Assembly (NCBI GenBank): GCA_028288445.1
Contig: JAQBNT010000108.1
Location: forward strand, 1 to 35,270
Reading direction: 5' to 3'
DNA from: Hymenobacter sp.
Lineage (GTDB): Bacteria > Bacteroidota > Bacteroidia > Cytophagales > Hymenobacteraceae
Length of the DNA: 35,270 nt
Made by a program: the position numbers and the translations under genes. The first letter of the stretch is position 1. Each line of letters starts with the position of its first letter. Below the pieces are notes generated by a model. That model did no database searches. It was not told where the DNA came from and saw only the letters and a list, made by a program, of their open reading frames with translations. This document shows positions 7,763 to 16,592 of the stretch, piece by piece.

Positions 7763-9757
7763 ATGAAACTCCCTTTCCTGTCCGGCGCGCTGCTGGGCGC
7801 GGCCCTGCTCTCGGCCGGCCCGGCCCTGGCCCAGGTCCCCAATACCGGCCCGGCTTACGACTCGCGCACGTTATTCAATCCCTCGTTTATTGAGCAGCTG
7901 AGCACGCCCACGCGCACGGCCGGCGGCCAGCCCGGCGCGCAGTACTGGCAGAACGCGGCCGACTACCACATCGACGCCCGCCTCGACGAGAAAGCGGCCC
8001 GCGTGAGCGCCACCGTCGACATCACCTACACCAACAACTCGCCCGACCGCCTGCCCTTCGTGTGGCTGCAAGTCGACCAGAACCTGTACCGCGAAGACTC
8101 GCGCGGGGCGGCCATCACGCCCGTGGGTGGCGGGCGCTTCGGCAACAACTCGCGCGGCTTCCGGGGCGGCGACTCGCTGCAAACCGTGACCATCGAGCTG
8201 CACGGCAAGAAGCTGAAGGCCGACTACCGCGTGACCGATACGCGCATGCAAATCATCCTGCCCGAGGCCCTGAAGCCCAACGGCGACAAGCTCGTCATCC
8301 ACATCGGCTACGGTTTCAGCATCCCCGAATACGGCTCCGACCGCCTGGGTCGCCTCAAAACCAAGAACGGTGAAATCTTCGAAGTGGCGCAGTGGTACCC
8401 CCGCATGGCCGTGTACGACGACGTGGAGGGCTGGAACACGCTGCCCTACCTCACGGCCGAGTTCTACCTCGAATACGGCAACTTCGACTACACCCTCAAC
8501 GTGCCCGCCAACTACCTCGTGGGCGGCTCGGGCGAGCTGCTGAACCCGACCGAAGTATTGACTGCGGCCCAGCAAAGCCGCCTGGCCAAAGCCGCCGGCT
8601 CGGACCAGACCGTAATGGTGCGCTCGGCCGATGAGGTGACGCAGGCCGGCTCGCGGCCCGGCGGCCGAAACGGCCGCCTGACCTGGCACTTCCGCTGCCA
8701 GCGGGCGCGGGACGTGGCCTGGGCCGCGTCGTCGGCTTTTATTTGGGATGCGGCCAAGATGAACCTGCCCAGCGGGCGGAAATCGCTGGCCCAGTCGCTG
8801 TACCCGGTGGAAGCGGCCCAGGATACGGCCTGGAACCGCTCGACGGAGTACGTGAAAAAGAGCATCGAATACAACTCGAAGCAGTGGTTTGAATACACCT
8901 ACCCGGTGGCCACCAACGTGGCCGGCGTGGTGGGCGGCATGGAATATCCGGGCATCGTGTTCTGCGGTGTGAAGGCCCGCAAAGCCAGCCTCTACAGCGT
9001 GACGGACCATGAATTCGGCCACAACTGGTTTCCGATGATTGTGGGCTCGAACGAGCGCAAGTACCCGTGGATGGATGAGGGCTTCAACACCTTCATCAAC
9101 CTGCTGTCGAGCGCCAACTTCAACAACGGCGAGTACGCCAAGCAGCTGAACGATACCGCCAAGCTGGTGGCCGGCAACATCCGCTACATGACGGACCCGG
9201 CCACCGTGCCGCCCTACACCGTGCCCGACGTGACGCCCTCCAACTACCTCGGCTACGCGGCCTACAGCAAGATGGGCTACGGCCTGTTTCTGCTGCGTGC
9301 GGAGATTCTGGGGCCGGAGCGGTTCGACTACGCGTTCCGCACCTACATCAGGCGCTGGGCCTTCAAACACCCGCAGCCGAAGGACTTTTTCCGCACGATG
9401 AACGAGGCCAGCGGCGAGGACTTGACCTGGTTCTGGCGCGAGTGGGTGTACAACAACTGGACCCTCGACCAGGCCGTGACCACCGTGGCCTACGTGAACC
9501 AGGACCCCGCCCAGGGGGCCCTCATCACCGTGGAGAACAAGGGCCAGGCCGCTATGCCCGTCATCGCCGACGTGACCGAAACCAGCGGCAAAACCACCCG
9601 CGTGCGCCTGCCCGTGGAGGTGTGGCAGCGCAGCGGCACCTGGACGTTCCGCTACAACTCGACCACGCCGCTCACCCTCGTGCGCCTCAACCCCACCAAG
9701 CTGCTGCCCGATGCCAACCCCGGCAACAACGTGTGGCGGGCCCAGGTGCTGAAGTAG
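7763..9757 (+). CDS. Secreted M1 family zinc metallopeptidase
   Basis: 664 residues from the ATG at 7763 with a clear signal peptide ([19 protein letters not shown], then PALAQ). The N-terminal beta-sandwich region has [12 protein letters not shown]. The exopeptidase motif is GGMEY at 391-395 (GAMEN in the classical family). The zinc site is HEFGH at 416-420 with the third ligand Glu439, giving HExxH-x18-E, followed by GFNTF. The usual catalytic tyrosine is probably in SKMGYGLFL, about 85 residues on. Such proteins are periplasmic or surface aminopeptidases in Bacteroidota and support peptide use. There is no T9SS tail; the C-terminus is a small beta domain ending near NVWRAQVLK. It is followed by a terminator at 9803-9841. 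Confidence 0.92.
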   Translation: MKLPFLSGALLGAALLSAGPALAQVPNTGPAYDSRTLFNPSFIEQLSTPTRTAGGQPGAQYWQNAADYHIDARLDEKAARVSATVDITYTNNSPDRLPFVWLQVDQNLYREDSRGAAITPVGGGRFGNNSRGFRGGDSLQTVTIELHGKKLKADYRVTDTRMQIILPEALKPNGDKLVIHIGYGFSIPEYGSDRLGRLKTKNGEIFEVAQWYPRMAVYDDVEGWNTLPYLTAEFYLEYGNFDYTLNVPANYLVGGSGELLNPTEVLTAAQQSRLAKAAGSDQTVMVRSADEVTQAGSRPGGRNGRLTWHFRCQRARDVAWAASSAFIWDAAKMNLPSGRKSLAQSLYPVEAAQDTAWNRSTEYVKKSIEYNSKQWFEYTYPVATNVAGVVGGMEYPGIVFCGVKARKASLYSVTDHEFGHNWFPMIVGSNERKYPWMDEGFNTFINLLSSANFNNGEYAKQLNDTAKLVAGNIRYMTDPATVPPYTVPDVTPSNYLGYAAYSKMGYGLFLLRAEILGPERFDYAFRTYIRRWAFKHPQPKDFFRTMNEASGEDLTWFWREWVYNNWTLDQAVTTVAYVNQDPAQGALITVENKGQAAMPVIADVTETSGKTTRVRLPVEVWQRSGTWTFRYNSTTPLTLVRLNPTKLLPDANPGNNVWRAQVLK

Positions 9758-9802
9758 GATGCAGCGCGAAGCGCTGCTTCGCGTATGTGTTGCTAAGAAC
9801 CC

Positions 9803-9841
9803 AAAAGCCCCCGCTGCTACTGAAGCAGCCGGGGCTTTTTT
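9803..9841. terminator. Rho-independent terminator after the M1 peptidase gene
   Basis: 16-bp stem with one mismatch: AAAAGCCCCCGCTGCT (9803-9818), five-nt loop, then AGCAGCCGGGGCTTTTTT. U-tract on the plus strand; the A-run on the left arm lets it also serve the convergent DUF983 gene. Confidence 0.88.
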
Positions 9842-9863
9842 GTGGTGCTATAGCCGCAGCTGG

Positions 9864-10298
9864 TTAGTCTTCCGAAGCACCCATGCGCCGGTGCCGTTTC
9901 CAATCGGCATTATACTGCGCCCCGCCAAACAAGTACAGCATCAGCGCCCGCGAATAGCGCAGGATGAGCGGCGTGAGCAGCACCGTGGCCCCGGTGATAA
10001 TGGCCACGTACACCCACGTATCGGGGTTGCCCAGCAGGTAATAAATCAGCACGCCCAGCACCAGGAAAGTGGCTACGTTGAAGCCGAAGGTGATGTACAT
10101 CGAGCCGAAATAAAACCCCGGCTCGGGCTCGAACGTCTGGCCGCACACGGGGCACTGCTCGGGCATTCGGGCAAATTTGGTGATGTTCAGGGCCGAGTAC
10201 GAGAACAGCTTGCCCTGGTGGCAGCGCGGGCAGCGCAGCGCAAGCAGCGCCAGCGCCGTGGAATCAACGAATTCGGGCGTTTTAGTAGGTTCGGCCAT
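9864..10298 (-). CDS. DUF983 zinc-ribbon membrane protein
   Basis: 144 residues from the ATG at 10298 (MAEPTKTPEF). The longer open frame upstream is arginine/proline-rich and unlikely. Two cysteine pairs, CPRC at 23-26 and CPVC at 49-52, form a probable zinc ribbon. The motif EPEPGFYFGSMYITFGFN follows, then two transmembrane helices (~70-90 and ~95-115). This layout is typical of DUF983 proteins, small inner-membrane proteins of unknown role. The 3' end faces the M1 peptidase gene with a shared terminator region. Confidence 0.9.
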   Translation of the reverse strand: MAEPTKTPEFVDSTALALLALRCPRCHQGKLFSYSALNITKFARMPEQCPVCGQTFEPEPGFYFGSMYITFGFNVATFLVLGVLIYYLLGNPDTWVYVAIITGATVLLTPLILRYSRALMLYLFGGAQYNADWKRHRRMGASED

Positions 10299-10437
10299 AA
10301 CTGGGGCGGGGGATGAATGCGTGAGGCAGCAGAAGCTATACGGGGAAATGCGGCCCGCGAAACGACGCCAAGGCGAGAACCGGCGGGGCGATGGGCTTCG
10401 TGGCGCGAAGATAGACTGAGGTGGAACGAGCTGGAAC

Positions 10438-10481
10438 AAACAACAACGTCATGCAGAATGCTCTGCATGACGTTGTTGTTT
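10438..10481. terminator. Perfect 20-bp hairpin between DUF421 and DUF983 genes
   Basis: Arms 10438-10457 and 10462-10481 (AAACAACAACGTCATGCAGA and its exact complement) around a 4-nt loop. It starts with A-rich and ends with T-rich sequence, so it can terminate the DUF421 gene on the minus strand. Its AACGTCATGC core matches the outer ends of the dispersed palindromes, so it may be a shortened member of that family reused as a terminator. Confidence 0.7.
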
Positions 10482-10499
10482 GATCGCCTGTTGCCAACC

Positions 10500-11216
10500 T
10501 TACGCCTCCCTTTTCGCCTCGCACACCGGCACCCAGCCCTTGCCCTGGCACACCGGGCAGGTAGCGGCCTCGCCCCGCGCCAGCTCCTGCACATGGCCGC
10601 ACTTGCAGCAGGCGTGCGGGCCGGCGGCCTCCACCCGGTGCTGCGATTTGGCCAGTAGCTCGGGCCAGATGGGCAGGCCGGGCGCGGCCTCCGTGGGCGC
10701 GTAGAAGTAGGCGCTGAGATTGCCGGTGGCCTCCATATAGGCGCGGCGCACCTGCCCGAGGTGCTCCACCTGCTGCTGGCGTAGCTCGCCGAATAATTCC
10801 TTCTGGGTCAGGTTGAGGTTGTCGAGGTTTTTGATGTTGATGCGGCCTTCCTCCACGAGCAGCACGGGCGTGCCTTCCAGCCAGTCGCTGAAGCGCGGAA
10901 ACCACTCGGTGAGCCGATTGAACAGCCAGTACATGGCACTGACCACGACAAACACGATGGCGACGGGCAGCAGCGGCGTGTCGTGGTAAAACATGGTATC
11001 GCCCGCCGCCGAGCCCAGGGCCAGGATGATGCTGAGCTCGAAAATGGACAGCTGCCGCACGCCGCGCCGGCCCGTCACGCGCAGGGTGGCCAGCAGCAGC
11101 AGGTAGGTCACCACGCACCGAAACACGACTTCGAGCAGGAAAGTGGGCGGCGCGTCGGCCGTCCAGAGCAGGCGCTGCCAGTCGAAGGGCGTGATGGGTT
11201 CGGCGAGGAAAAGCAT
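10500..11216 (-). CDS. DUF421 (YetF-type) membrane protein with C-terminal cysteine cluster
   Basis: 238 residues from the ATG at 11216 (MLFLAEPITPFDWQRLLW). The longer open frame upstream lacks sense. Three hydrophobic segments lie in the first ~110 residues, including VVTYLLLLATLRVTGRRGVR and LSIFELSIILALGSAAGD, the signature region of DUF421/YetF. The soluble part carries PVLLVEEGRINIKNLDNLNL and LTQKELFGELRQQ, typical of the family's cytoplasmic domain. The C-terminal 38 residues add CCKC at 203-206 and CPVC at 220-223 plus GKGW, a likely zinc ribbon appended to the family fold. Role unknown; members are linked to envelope and spore phenotypes in other bacteria. Confidence 0.88.
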   Translation of the reverse strand: MLFLAEPITPFDWQRLLWTADAPPTFLLEVVFRCVVTYLLLLATLRVTGRRGVRQLSIFELSIILALGSAAGDTMFYHDTPLLPVAIVFVVVSAMYWLFNRLTEWFPRFSDWLEGTPVLLVEEGRINIKNLDNLNLTQKELFGELRQQQVEHLGQVRRAYMEATGNLSAYFYAPTEAAPGLPIWPELLAKSQHRVEAAGPHACCKCGHVQELARGEAATCPVCQGKGWVPVCEAKREA

Positions 11217-11448
11217 GAAGGTGAAGCAGGGGTGAGGCCGGTGCTGGTACGCAGGCCCCGGCCCGCGGTTGGCCGCGCCGTACCTTTGGGGCACTGCTGG
11301 GGTCTGGTTGGCCCTGACTGGCGGGCGCTTTCGCAAGGGCCGCGTTGGCGGGCATCGCACCTTGCTTTGGCCGTTGAGTTCGAATTGATTTCCAATTCCA
11401 ATCCAGCTTCGCCGACGCCCGCCAGCAGCGACCTGTTGCCTCGTTGCC
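11217..11448. promoter_or_regulatory. Divergent promoter region, DUF421 / transglutaminase
   Basis: This 232-nt gap separates divergent starts. TACCTTTG at 11281-11288 is an exact Bacteroidota -7 box on the plus strand and would give a leader of about 150 nt before the GTG at 11449. A small inverted repeat, GAATTG-N5-CAATTC, lies in AT-rich sequence near 11380-11400. No clear -33 box was found at standard spacing. No coding sequence seen. Confidence 0.4.
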
Positions 11449-12471
11449 GTGAACGTTTCGTTGTTGATTTCCCCTGCCATTCGGGTGGGGCTGCTGGGCG
11501 CGGCCGGGCTGCTGTCCGGCCTCAGTGCCCACGCCCAAGCGGCCGCCAAGCCGCGCAGCCGCACTTTTACGCTCACCAGCACGGCCACCGTGCCCGTGCC
11601 GCCGGCCGGCACCAAAACCCTCGATTTGTGGCTGCCGCTGCCGCATCCCGACGCCAACCAGGACCTCCGCGACCTCAAAATTGAGTCGCCGGTGCCGTAT
11701 AAAATCGAAAAGGGCGCTTTCGGCAACCAGATGCTGCACCTGCGTCCGGCCACCGTGCCCACCGCGCCGCTGGTGGTGAAGCTCACGGCCCAAATCACGC
11801 GCCGCGAGCACCTCAACCTGCGCGCCAACACGCCCACCGCCAGGCCCGCTAAAGAAAAAACCGACCCCGACCTGGCCCGCTGGCTGGCCCCCGACCGCCT
11901 CGTGCCCCTCGATGCCAAAATCAAGCAGCAGGCCGAGGAAGTGGTGGCGAAGGCCAACGCCAAAACCCCGCTCGAAAAAGCCCGCGCCATCTACGAGCAT
12001 GTGGTGAGCACCGTGACCTACGACAAAACCGGCCAGGGCTGGGGCCGCGGCGACATCTATTACGCCTGCGACGCCCGGCGCGGCAACTGCACCGATTTCC
12101 ACGCCATCGTCATCGGCTACTGCCGCAGCCTGGGCATTCCGGCGCGGTTCAGCATCGGCCTGCCGCTGCCAGCCGAGCGCGGCCACGGCGAAATCAAAGG
12201 CTACCACTGCTGGGCCGAATTCTTCACCCCGGAAACCGGCTGGGTGCCCGTCGATGCCTCCGAAGCCGCCAAAAACCCCGACAAGCGCGCCTACTTCTTC
12301 GGGGCCCACGACGAAAACCGCGTCGAATTCACCCGCGGCCGCGACGTGGAGCTGACGCCCAAGCAAGCCGGCCCGCCGCTCAACTACTTCGTGTACCCCT
12401 ACGCCGAGGCCGACGGCCAGCCGCTGGAAGTAGCCCGGAAGTACGAGTATTCGGACGTGACGGCGCAGTAG
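11449..12471 (+). CDS. Secreted transglutaminase-like cysteine protein
   Basis: 340 residues from a GTG start, with a signal peptide (MNVSLLISPAIRVGLLGAAG ... AHAQ). After a beta-sandwich-like N-terminal region (~35-125) comes a transglutaminase-like domain. It has an intact triad: Cys214 in RRGNCTDFH, His253 in GYHCWAEF and Asp269 in WVPVDASE. Bacterial members act as peptidases or amide-forming enzymes in the periplasm; the substrate here is unknown. The protein begins right after AT-rich upstream DNA. The AraC gene follows in the same direction after ~90 nt, but nothing shows they share a transcript. Confidence 0.88.
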   Translation: MNVSLLISPAIRVGLLGAAGLLSGLSAHAQAAAKPRSRTFTLTSTATVPVPPAGTKTLDLWLPLPHPDANQDLRDLKIESPVPYKIEKGAFGNQMLHLRPATVPTAPLVVKLTAQITRREHLNLRANTPTARPAKEKTDPDLARWLAPDRLVPLDAKIKQQAEEVVAKANAKTPLEKARAIYEHVVSTVTYDKTGQGWGRGDIYYACDARRGNCTDFHAIVIGYCRSLGIPARFSIGLPLPAERGHGEIKGYHCWAEFFTPETGWVPVDASEAAKNPDKRAYFFGAHDENRVEFTRGRDVELTPKQAGPPLNYFVYPYAEADGQPLEVARKYEYSDVTAQ

Positions 12472-12563
12472 CCGGCAGGTAGAGCGCAAAAGCGCAGGGC
12501 ACGAGATGCGGCTGAAGTCAGGTGAAATACTATATTGAGCCACCAATTCACCGCCCGGCTCTT

Positions 12564-13418
12564 ATGGTGCTCCGCTTCCAACAACCAGCCCCGTCGCTGC
12601 GGCCCTACGTGCAGCACTACATGCTGGTACATGTGCGCTACGACGGCTTCACGCCCGCGCAGGCCGTGAAGCCCATGCCGCCAGCGCCGCAGCAGTGGCT
12701 GTATTTCTACCCGCGCGATGAGATGCGCACCTTTCACTACGGGCAGGGGCGCGAGATTCGTTCGCCGCGCAGCATCGTGGTGGGGCCGCAGGTATCGCGG
12801 GTCGATTTGCGGTTTCCGCCCGACCACTTGATGGTGTGCGCGGCTTTCTGGCCCGGCGGGCTGCACCGCCTGCTGGGCGTACCGGTGAAGGAGCTGTTCG
12901 ATTTCTCCGTAGAAAGCCGTGCCCTGCTCGGCCCCGCCATCACCGAAGTGGAGGACCGGCTGGCCGAAACCACCGACTACCCCACCATGCTGGCCGTGGT
13001 CGAAAGCTACCTGTTGCGCGCCCTGCGCCGCCTGCCCACCCACGCCCCCAAGCGGCCCCTCGACCGCCTGCTGCCCACGCTGCTGCCCGCCGGGCGCACC
13101 ACCGCCTCGCTCGACCACCTGGCCGCCGATGCCTGCCTGAGTCCCCGGCAGTTTGAACGCGGCTTTTTCGAGCGGGTGGGCATGGCCCCCAAGCTCTACG
13201 CCCGCATCGTGCGCTTCGACCGCGCTTTTCGCCTCAAGGAGCGACGGCCCGGCCTCGACTGGCTGGCCGTGGCCGTGCAAACCGGCTACTACGACTACCG
13301 CCATCTGGTGCGCGATTTCAAGGAATTTGCGGGCGTGACGCCGCCGCAGCTGCTGGCCGCCGAAACGGCGCATAGCCGCGTAGCCGGTGGCCGTGCCCAC
13401 CCGCTGGCGGCCTATTAA
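12564..13418 (+). CDS. AraC family transcriptional regulator
   Basis: 284 residues from the ATG at 12564 (MVLRFQQPAPSLRPYVQHYM). An in-frame GTG at 12522 is possible but less likely. The N-terminal ~110 residues resemble the DUF6597 sensor type found ahead of AraC domains in Bacteroidota (LRPYVQHYM, QQWLYFYPRD, GPQVSR, AAFWPGGLHRLLG). The C-terminal double helix-turn-helix is clear: LDHLAADACLSPRQFERGFF for the first and VAVQTGYYDYRHLVRDFKEF for the second, ending AGVTPPQL. It is likely a one-component regulator; the target is unknown, with the SnoaL-like gene 70 nt downstream a simple candidate. Confidence 0.92.
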   Translation: MVLRFQQPAPSLRPYVQHYMLVHVRYDGFTPAQAVKPMPPAPQQWLYFYPRDEMRTFHYGQGREIRSPRSIVVGPQVSRVDLRFPPDHLMVCAAFWPGGLHRLLGVPVKELFDFSVESRALLGPAITEVEDRLAETTDYPTMLAVVESYLLRALRRLPTHAPKRPLDRLLPTLLPAGRTTASLDHLAADACLSPRQFERGFFERVGMAPKLYARIVRFDRAFRLKERRPGLDWLAVAVQTGYYDYRHLVRDFKEFAGVTPPQLLAAETAHSRVAGGRAHPLAAY

Positions 13419-13488
13419 TGTCGGTTTTTTACTACCAGGCCGGGGGCGTTGGGTGAGAGCTTTGCAGCAAATCAACCCATTCAGCCCC

Positions 13489-14004
13489 ATGAAAACCTTC
13501 GTTTTAAGCATCGCCGCGGTACTGGCCACCAGCCAGGCCTTCGCCCAGGCCCCCGCGCCCGCCGACGAGGCCGCCATCCGCAAAGTAGTGCAGCGGATGA
13601 CGACCAACTACGCCGACCACAAATTCGCCGACATGGCCACCTACACCACGCCCGACGTGAGCTGGGTGAACGTGGTGGGCATGTGGTGGCGTGGCCGGCC
13701 GCAGGTGCAAATGGCCCATCAGCAGATTTTCGACCGCATTTTCAAAGGCGTGCCTTTCGAGCAGGGGGCCGTCACGGTGCGGGCCATTGCCCCGGATGTG
13801 GCCGTGGTGAACGTTTACTACACGGTGGGCGCCTTCTACCCGCCCGATGGCGTGAACCGGGGCGTGAACAAAATGGGCGACGGCCAGGACCTGCTCACGC
13901 TGGTGATGGTGAAAAAACAGGGCCAATGGCTACTCACCGCCGGCCAGAACACGCCCGTAGACGCTCGCGCCGCCGCCAACGACCCCGCTTCGGCCAGGAA
14001 ATAG
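13489..14004 (+). CDS. Secreted SnoaL/DUF4440-like protein
   Basis: 171 residues from the ATG at 13489 with a signal peptide (MKTFVLSIAAVLATSQAFAQ). The rest follows the NTF2-like/SnoaL plan of the SgcJ/EcaC group: an N-terminal helix (DEAAIRKVVQRMTTNYADHK), TTPDVSWVNVVGMWWRGR, a helix (QVQMAHQQIFDRIF), and paired strands ending in LLTLVMVKKQGQWLLTAGQN. These proteins form a cone-shaped pocket; many are of unknown function, so no enzymatic activity is assigned. It is followed by a terminator at 14010. Confidence 0.87.
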   Translation: MKTFVLSIAAVLATSQAFAQAPAPADEAAIRKVVQRMTTNYADHKFADMATYTTPDVSWVNVVGMWWRGRPQVQMAHQQIFDRIFKGVPFEQGAVTVRAIAPDVAVVNVYYTVGAFYPPDGVNRGVNKMGDGQDLLTLVMVKKQGQWLLTAGQNTPVDARAAANDPASARK

Positions 14005-14009
14005 CAACG

Positions 14010-14052
14010 TGCAAAAAGGCCCTCCACGCTAAACGTAGAGGGCCATTTTGCA
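14010..14052. terminator. Bidirectional terminator between convergent genes
   Basis: 19-bp stem with two mismatches (TGCAAAAAGGCCCTCCACG, loop CTAAA, CGTAGAGGGCCATTTTGCA). The A-run and T-run flanks suit termination on both strands, for the SnoaL-like gene and the aldo/keto reductase gene. Confidence 0.87.
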
Positions 14053-14070
14053 TAAAAAATGAGCCGTCGA

Positions 14071-15030
14071 CTACAACACGGCCGGCTGGGCCTGCGCCAG
14101 CGTCTCCACATCCTCGGCCGTTAGGCGCAGCTCGGTGGCTTCCAGCAGCTCCGTGACCTGGCCCACGCTGGTGGCGCTGGCAATGGGCGCGGTCACGGCG
14201 GGGGCCTGCATCAGCCAGGCCAGGGCTACCTGGGCGGGCGTGGCCTGCTGGCGGTCGGCCACGGCGTCGAGGGCGGTGAGGAGGGCGAGGCCTTTCTCGT
14301 TCAGGTATTTCTGGCCGACGCCGGCTCCGCGTGGGCTCTTTTGCAGGTCGGCCTGGTCGCGGTATTTGCCGGTGAGGAAGCCGGCGGCGAGGCCGTAATA
14401 GGGAATCGCGCTGATGTTCTCCTTCAGCAGGAGCGGGGCGAGATTTTGCTCAAAATCCTCGCGGTCGTACAGATTATAGAGGTTTTGCAGCGTTTCGTAG
14501 CGCGGGAAGCCGTGCCTGGCGCTGGCATCCAGCGACTCCTGCAAGCGGGCCGCCGTGAAGTTGGACGCCCCGATGGCGCGCACCTTGCCCTCCTTCACCA
14601 GCTGGGCGTAGGCTTCGAGGGTTTCCTCCACCCCGGTGGTTTCGTCGTCTTTGTGCGACTGGTACAGGTCGATGTAATCGGTTTGCAGGCGCTTGAGCGA
14701 GCCTTCCACGGCGCGCAGGATGTAGTCCTTTTTCAGGCCTTTATTATCTGGGTTCACCTCCCAGCCCACCTTGGTGGCGATGATGACATCGTCGCGCCGG
14801 CCGCGCCGCTGTAGCCACTTGCCGATGATGGTTTCGGATTCGCCGCCCACATGGCCGGGCACCCACACGGAGTAGCCGTCGGCGGTATCAATGGCGTTGC
14901 CGCCGTTGGCCACGAAGGCATCGAGCACGGCGAAGGAAGTGGCTTCGTCGATGGTCCAGCCAAAGACGTTGCCGCCCAGCATCAGGGGCGAAATCTGGAG
15001 GCCGGAGCGGCCGAGTTCACGAGTTTTCAT
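14071..15030 (-). CDS. Aldo/keto reductase
   Basis: 319 residues from the ATG at 15030 (MKTRELGRSGLQISPLMLGG). TIM-barrel NADPH-dependent oxidoreductase with an intact tetrad: Asp48 and Tyr53 (in IDTADGY), Lys87 (ATKVGW) and His126 (YQSHKDD). The GASNF motif near 185 and the C-terminal VTAPIASATSVGQVTELLEA segment are those of the AKR group that includes YajO/Tas-like and general stress proteins. Substrate unknown. It starts 57 nt after the end of the GH13 gene on the same strand, so the two may be cotranscribed. Confidence 0.93.
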   Translation of the reverse strand: MKTRELGRSGLQISPLMLGGNVFGWTIDEATSFAVLDAFVANGGNAIDTADGYSVWVPGHVGGESETIIGKWLQRRGRRDDVIIATKVGWEVNPDNKGLKKDYILRAVEGSLKRLQTDYIDLYQSHKDDETTGVEETLEAYAQLVKEGKVRAIGASNFTAARLQESLDASARHGFPRYETLQNLYNLYDREDFEQNLAPLLLKENISAIPYYGLAAGFLTGKYRDQADLQKSPRGAGVGQKYLNEKGLALLTALDAVADRQQATPAQVALAWLMQAPAVTAPIASATSVGQVTELLEATELRLTAEDVETLAQAQPAVL

Positions 15031-15087
15031 AGGTGTAAGTTTGAATCAGCGAAAAGAGCCTTGCTAACCGATAAACAACCCCGAAGG

Positions 15088-16431
15088 TTAGCCGGCGGCG
15101 GGCTCGGTCACCAATACCCGCCAGCCGTGGGCCGGCACCGGCAGCTCCTCACCGGCAAAAAGCGTCAGGGTTTCGTCGCTGAATAAGTCGCGCCATTGGC
15201 CGGGCACGGCGGGAATCAGTTGCGCTTCGGGCGCGGTGTTTATCGCACACAGCACGGCGGCCGTGTCTTTGGTCCGGCAGAAGCTGTACACGGCGGGCGG
15301 CGCGGGCAGGCGCAGGAGGTGGCTGGTGCGGTCGCCGTTGCGCAGGGCGGGGTGGTTTTTCTTGAGCTGAAACAGGCGGGTGTAAAAATCCTGGAGCGGG
15401 AAATTCTCCCACTCAATGGTATCCCGGTCGAAGAATGCCAGCCGGCGGTTCAGGCCCGCTTCCTGGCCCGCATAGAGCATGGGCATGCCCGGCAGCAGGG
15501 CCGTGAGCACGGCGAAGGGCAGGGCCAGCGGCCCCAGGCGCTCGTACTCGGTGCCGTCCCAGCTGTTCACGTCGTGGTTGCTGGTGAAGTGCATCAGGTA
15601 CACGCTGGGCGGGTATTTCTCGCGCTCGGCGGCCAGGTAAGTGTCGATTTCGGGCAGCGCGGCGTGGCCTTCGGCAATGCGGTCGAGCAGGTAGTGCAGG
15701 CGCAGGCCGAAGCTCATGTTGAAGGCCTTTTCGAGCAGCCGCGTATCGGAGTCGAACTCCTCCCAACTCAGCCCGCCCGAGGGGTACAGCTCGTCCCACT
15801 CGGCCAGCATAAACACCGGCTTGATGGCATCGAGCACGGGCCGGGCCTCGTCCCAGAAATCGGTGGGCACCAGGCCGGCCACGTCGCAGCGGTAGCCGTC
15901 GATGTCGGTTTCCCGAATCCACCAGGCCAGGGCCTGGGTCATGTAGCGGCGCATGGCGCGGTTGCGGTAGTCGAGGGCCACCACGTCGGTCCAGTCGGCC
16001 ACGGGCGGCACCAGCTGGCCGGCGGCATCGTGCTGGTACCAGTCGGGGTGCTCGGTAATCAGGGCATTGTCGCGGCTGGTGTGGTTGGCCACCCAATCCA
16101 GTATCACCTTCATGCCCTGCGCATGAGCGGCCCGCACCAGGTGGCGCAGGTCATCCAGCGTGCCGAATTCCGGGTTCACGGCAAAGTAGTCGCGCACGGC
16201 ATAGGGCGAGCCCAGCGAGCCCTTGCGCCCCGCTTCGCCAATCGGATGCACCGGCATCAGCCACACAATGCCGATGCCCATTGCTGCCAGGCGTGGCAAA
16301 TGCGCCTCAAAGGCCCGGAAAGTGCCTTCGGGCGTGTAGTTGCGAACGTTGACTTCGTAGATGGTGGCGTGGGCCGCCCATTCGGGGTGGGCCACGGTGA
16401 AGCGGTCGGCGGGCGGGTGGTTGTCGGGCAT
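15088..16431 (-). CDS. GH13 alpha-amylase family enzyme, cytoplasmic
   Basis: 447 residues from the ATG at 16431, no signal peptide. The (beta/alpha)8 motifs are present: LDWVANHT at 111-118, GYRCDVAG with the nucleophile Asp183, MLAEWDE with the acid/base Glu211, and TSNHD with the transition-state Asp287. A short C-terminal beta domain ends GWRVLVTE. The EWDE motif and the HPEWAAHATIYEVNVRNYTP opening are shared with the paralogue at 18264-19712. Likely hydrolyses alpha-1,4-glucans or maltooligosaccharides inside the cell; exact specificity (amylase, maltogenic or neopullulanase-like) cannot be read off. The downstream aldo/keto reductase may share its transcript. Confidence 0.92.
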   Translation of the reverse strand: MPDNHPPADRFTVAHPEWAAHATIYEVNVRNYTPEGTFRAFEAHLPRLAAMGIGIVWLMPVHPIGEAGRKGSLGSPYAVRDYFAVNPEFGTLDDLRHLVRAAHAQGMKVILDWVANHTSRDNALITEHPDWYQHDAAGQLVPPVADWTDVVALDYRNRAMRRYMTQALAWWIRETDIDGYRCDVAGLVPTDFWDEARPVLDAIKPVFMLAEWDELYPSGGLSWEEFDSDTRLLEKAFNMSFGLRLHYLLDRIAEGHAALPEIDTYLAAEREKYPPSVYLMHFTSNHDVNSWDGTEYERLGPLALPFAVLTALLPGMPMLYAGQEAGLNRRLAFFDRDTIEWENFPLQDFYTRLFQLKKNHPALRNGDRTSHLLRLPAPPAVYSFCRTKDTAAVLCAINTAPEAQLIPAVPGQWRDLFSDETLTLFAGEELPVPAHGWRVLVTEPAAG

Positions 16432-16497
16432 TTTAAGGGAGAGCGGTGGAGTATCCCGCTACGCGCCCTCAACGGCTGCGGTTATCAGCCGAACGGT

Positions 16498-16592
16498 GTA
16501 GAGACGCGTCTTTGCGTCTGGTCGTCGAACGAAATCGGACAACCGTTCTCCCGCGAGCCGTTCAACGACGAGACGCAAGTATGCGTCTCTAC
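16498..16592. repeat. GTAGAGACGC palindromic repeat overlapping a stop codon
   Basis: Inverted repeat with 34-nt arms (16498-16531 and 16559-16592, 29 of 34 positions matching), outer end GTAGAGACGC, inner GTCGT[C/T]GAACG. GTAGAGACGC-type palindromes are known as dispersed repeats in several bacterial phyla. The right arm supplies the stop codon (16589-16591) of the VOC gene on the minus strand. Confidence 0.85.

Noticed and set aside
10336..12546. A 736-residue open frame on the minus strand
   Set aside because: It runs antisense to the transglutaminase gene, reads as Arg/Gly/Ala/His-rich sequence without domains, and overlaps the DUF421 gene in another frame. A shadow of GC-rich coding DNA.
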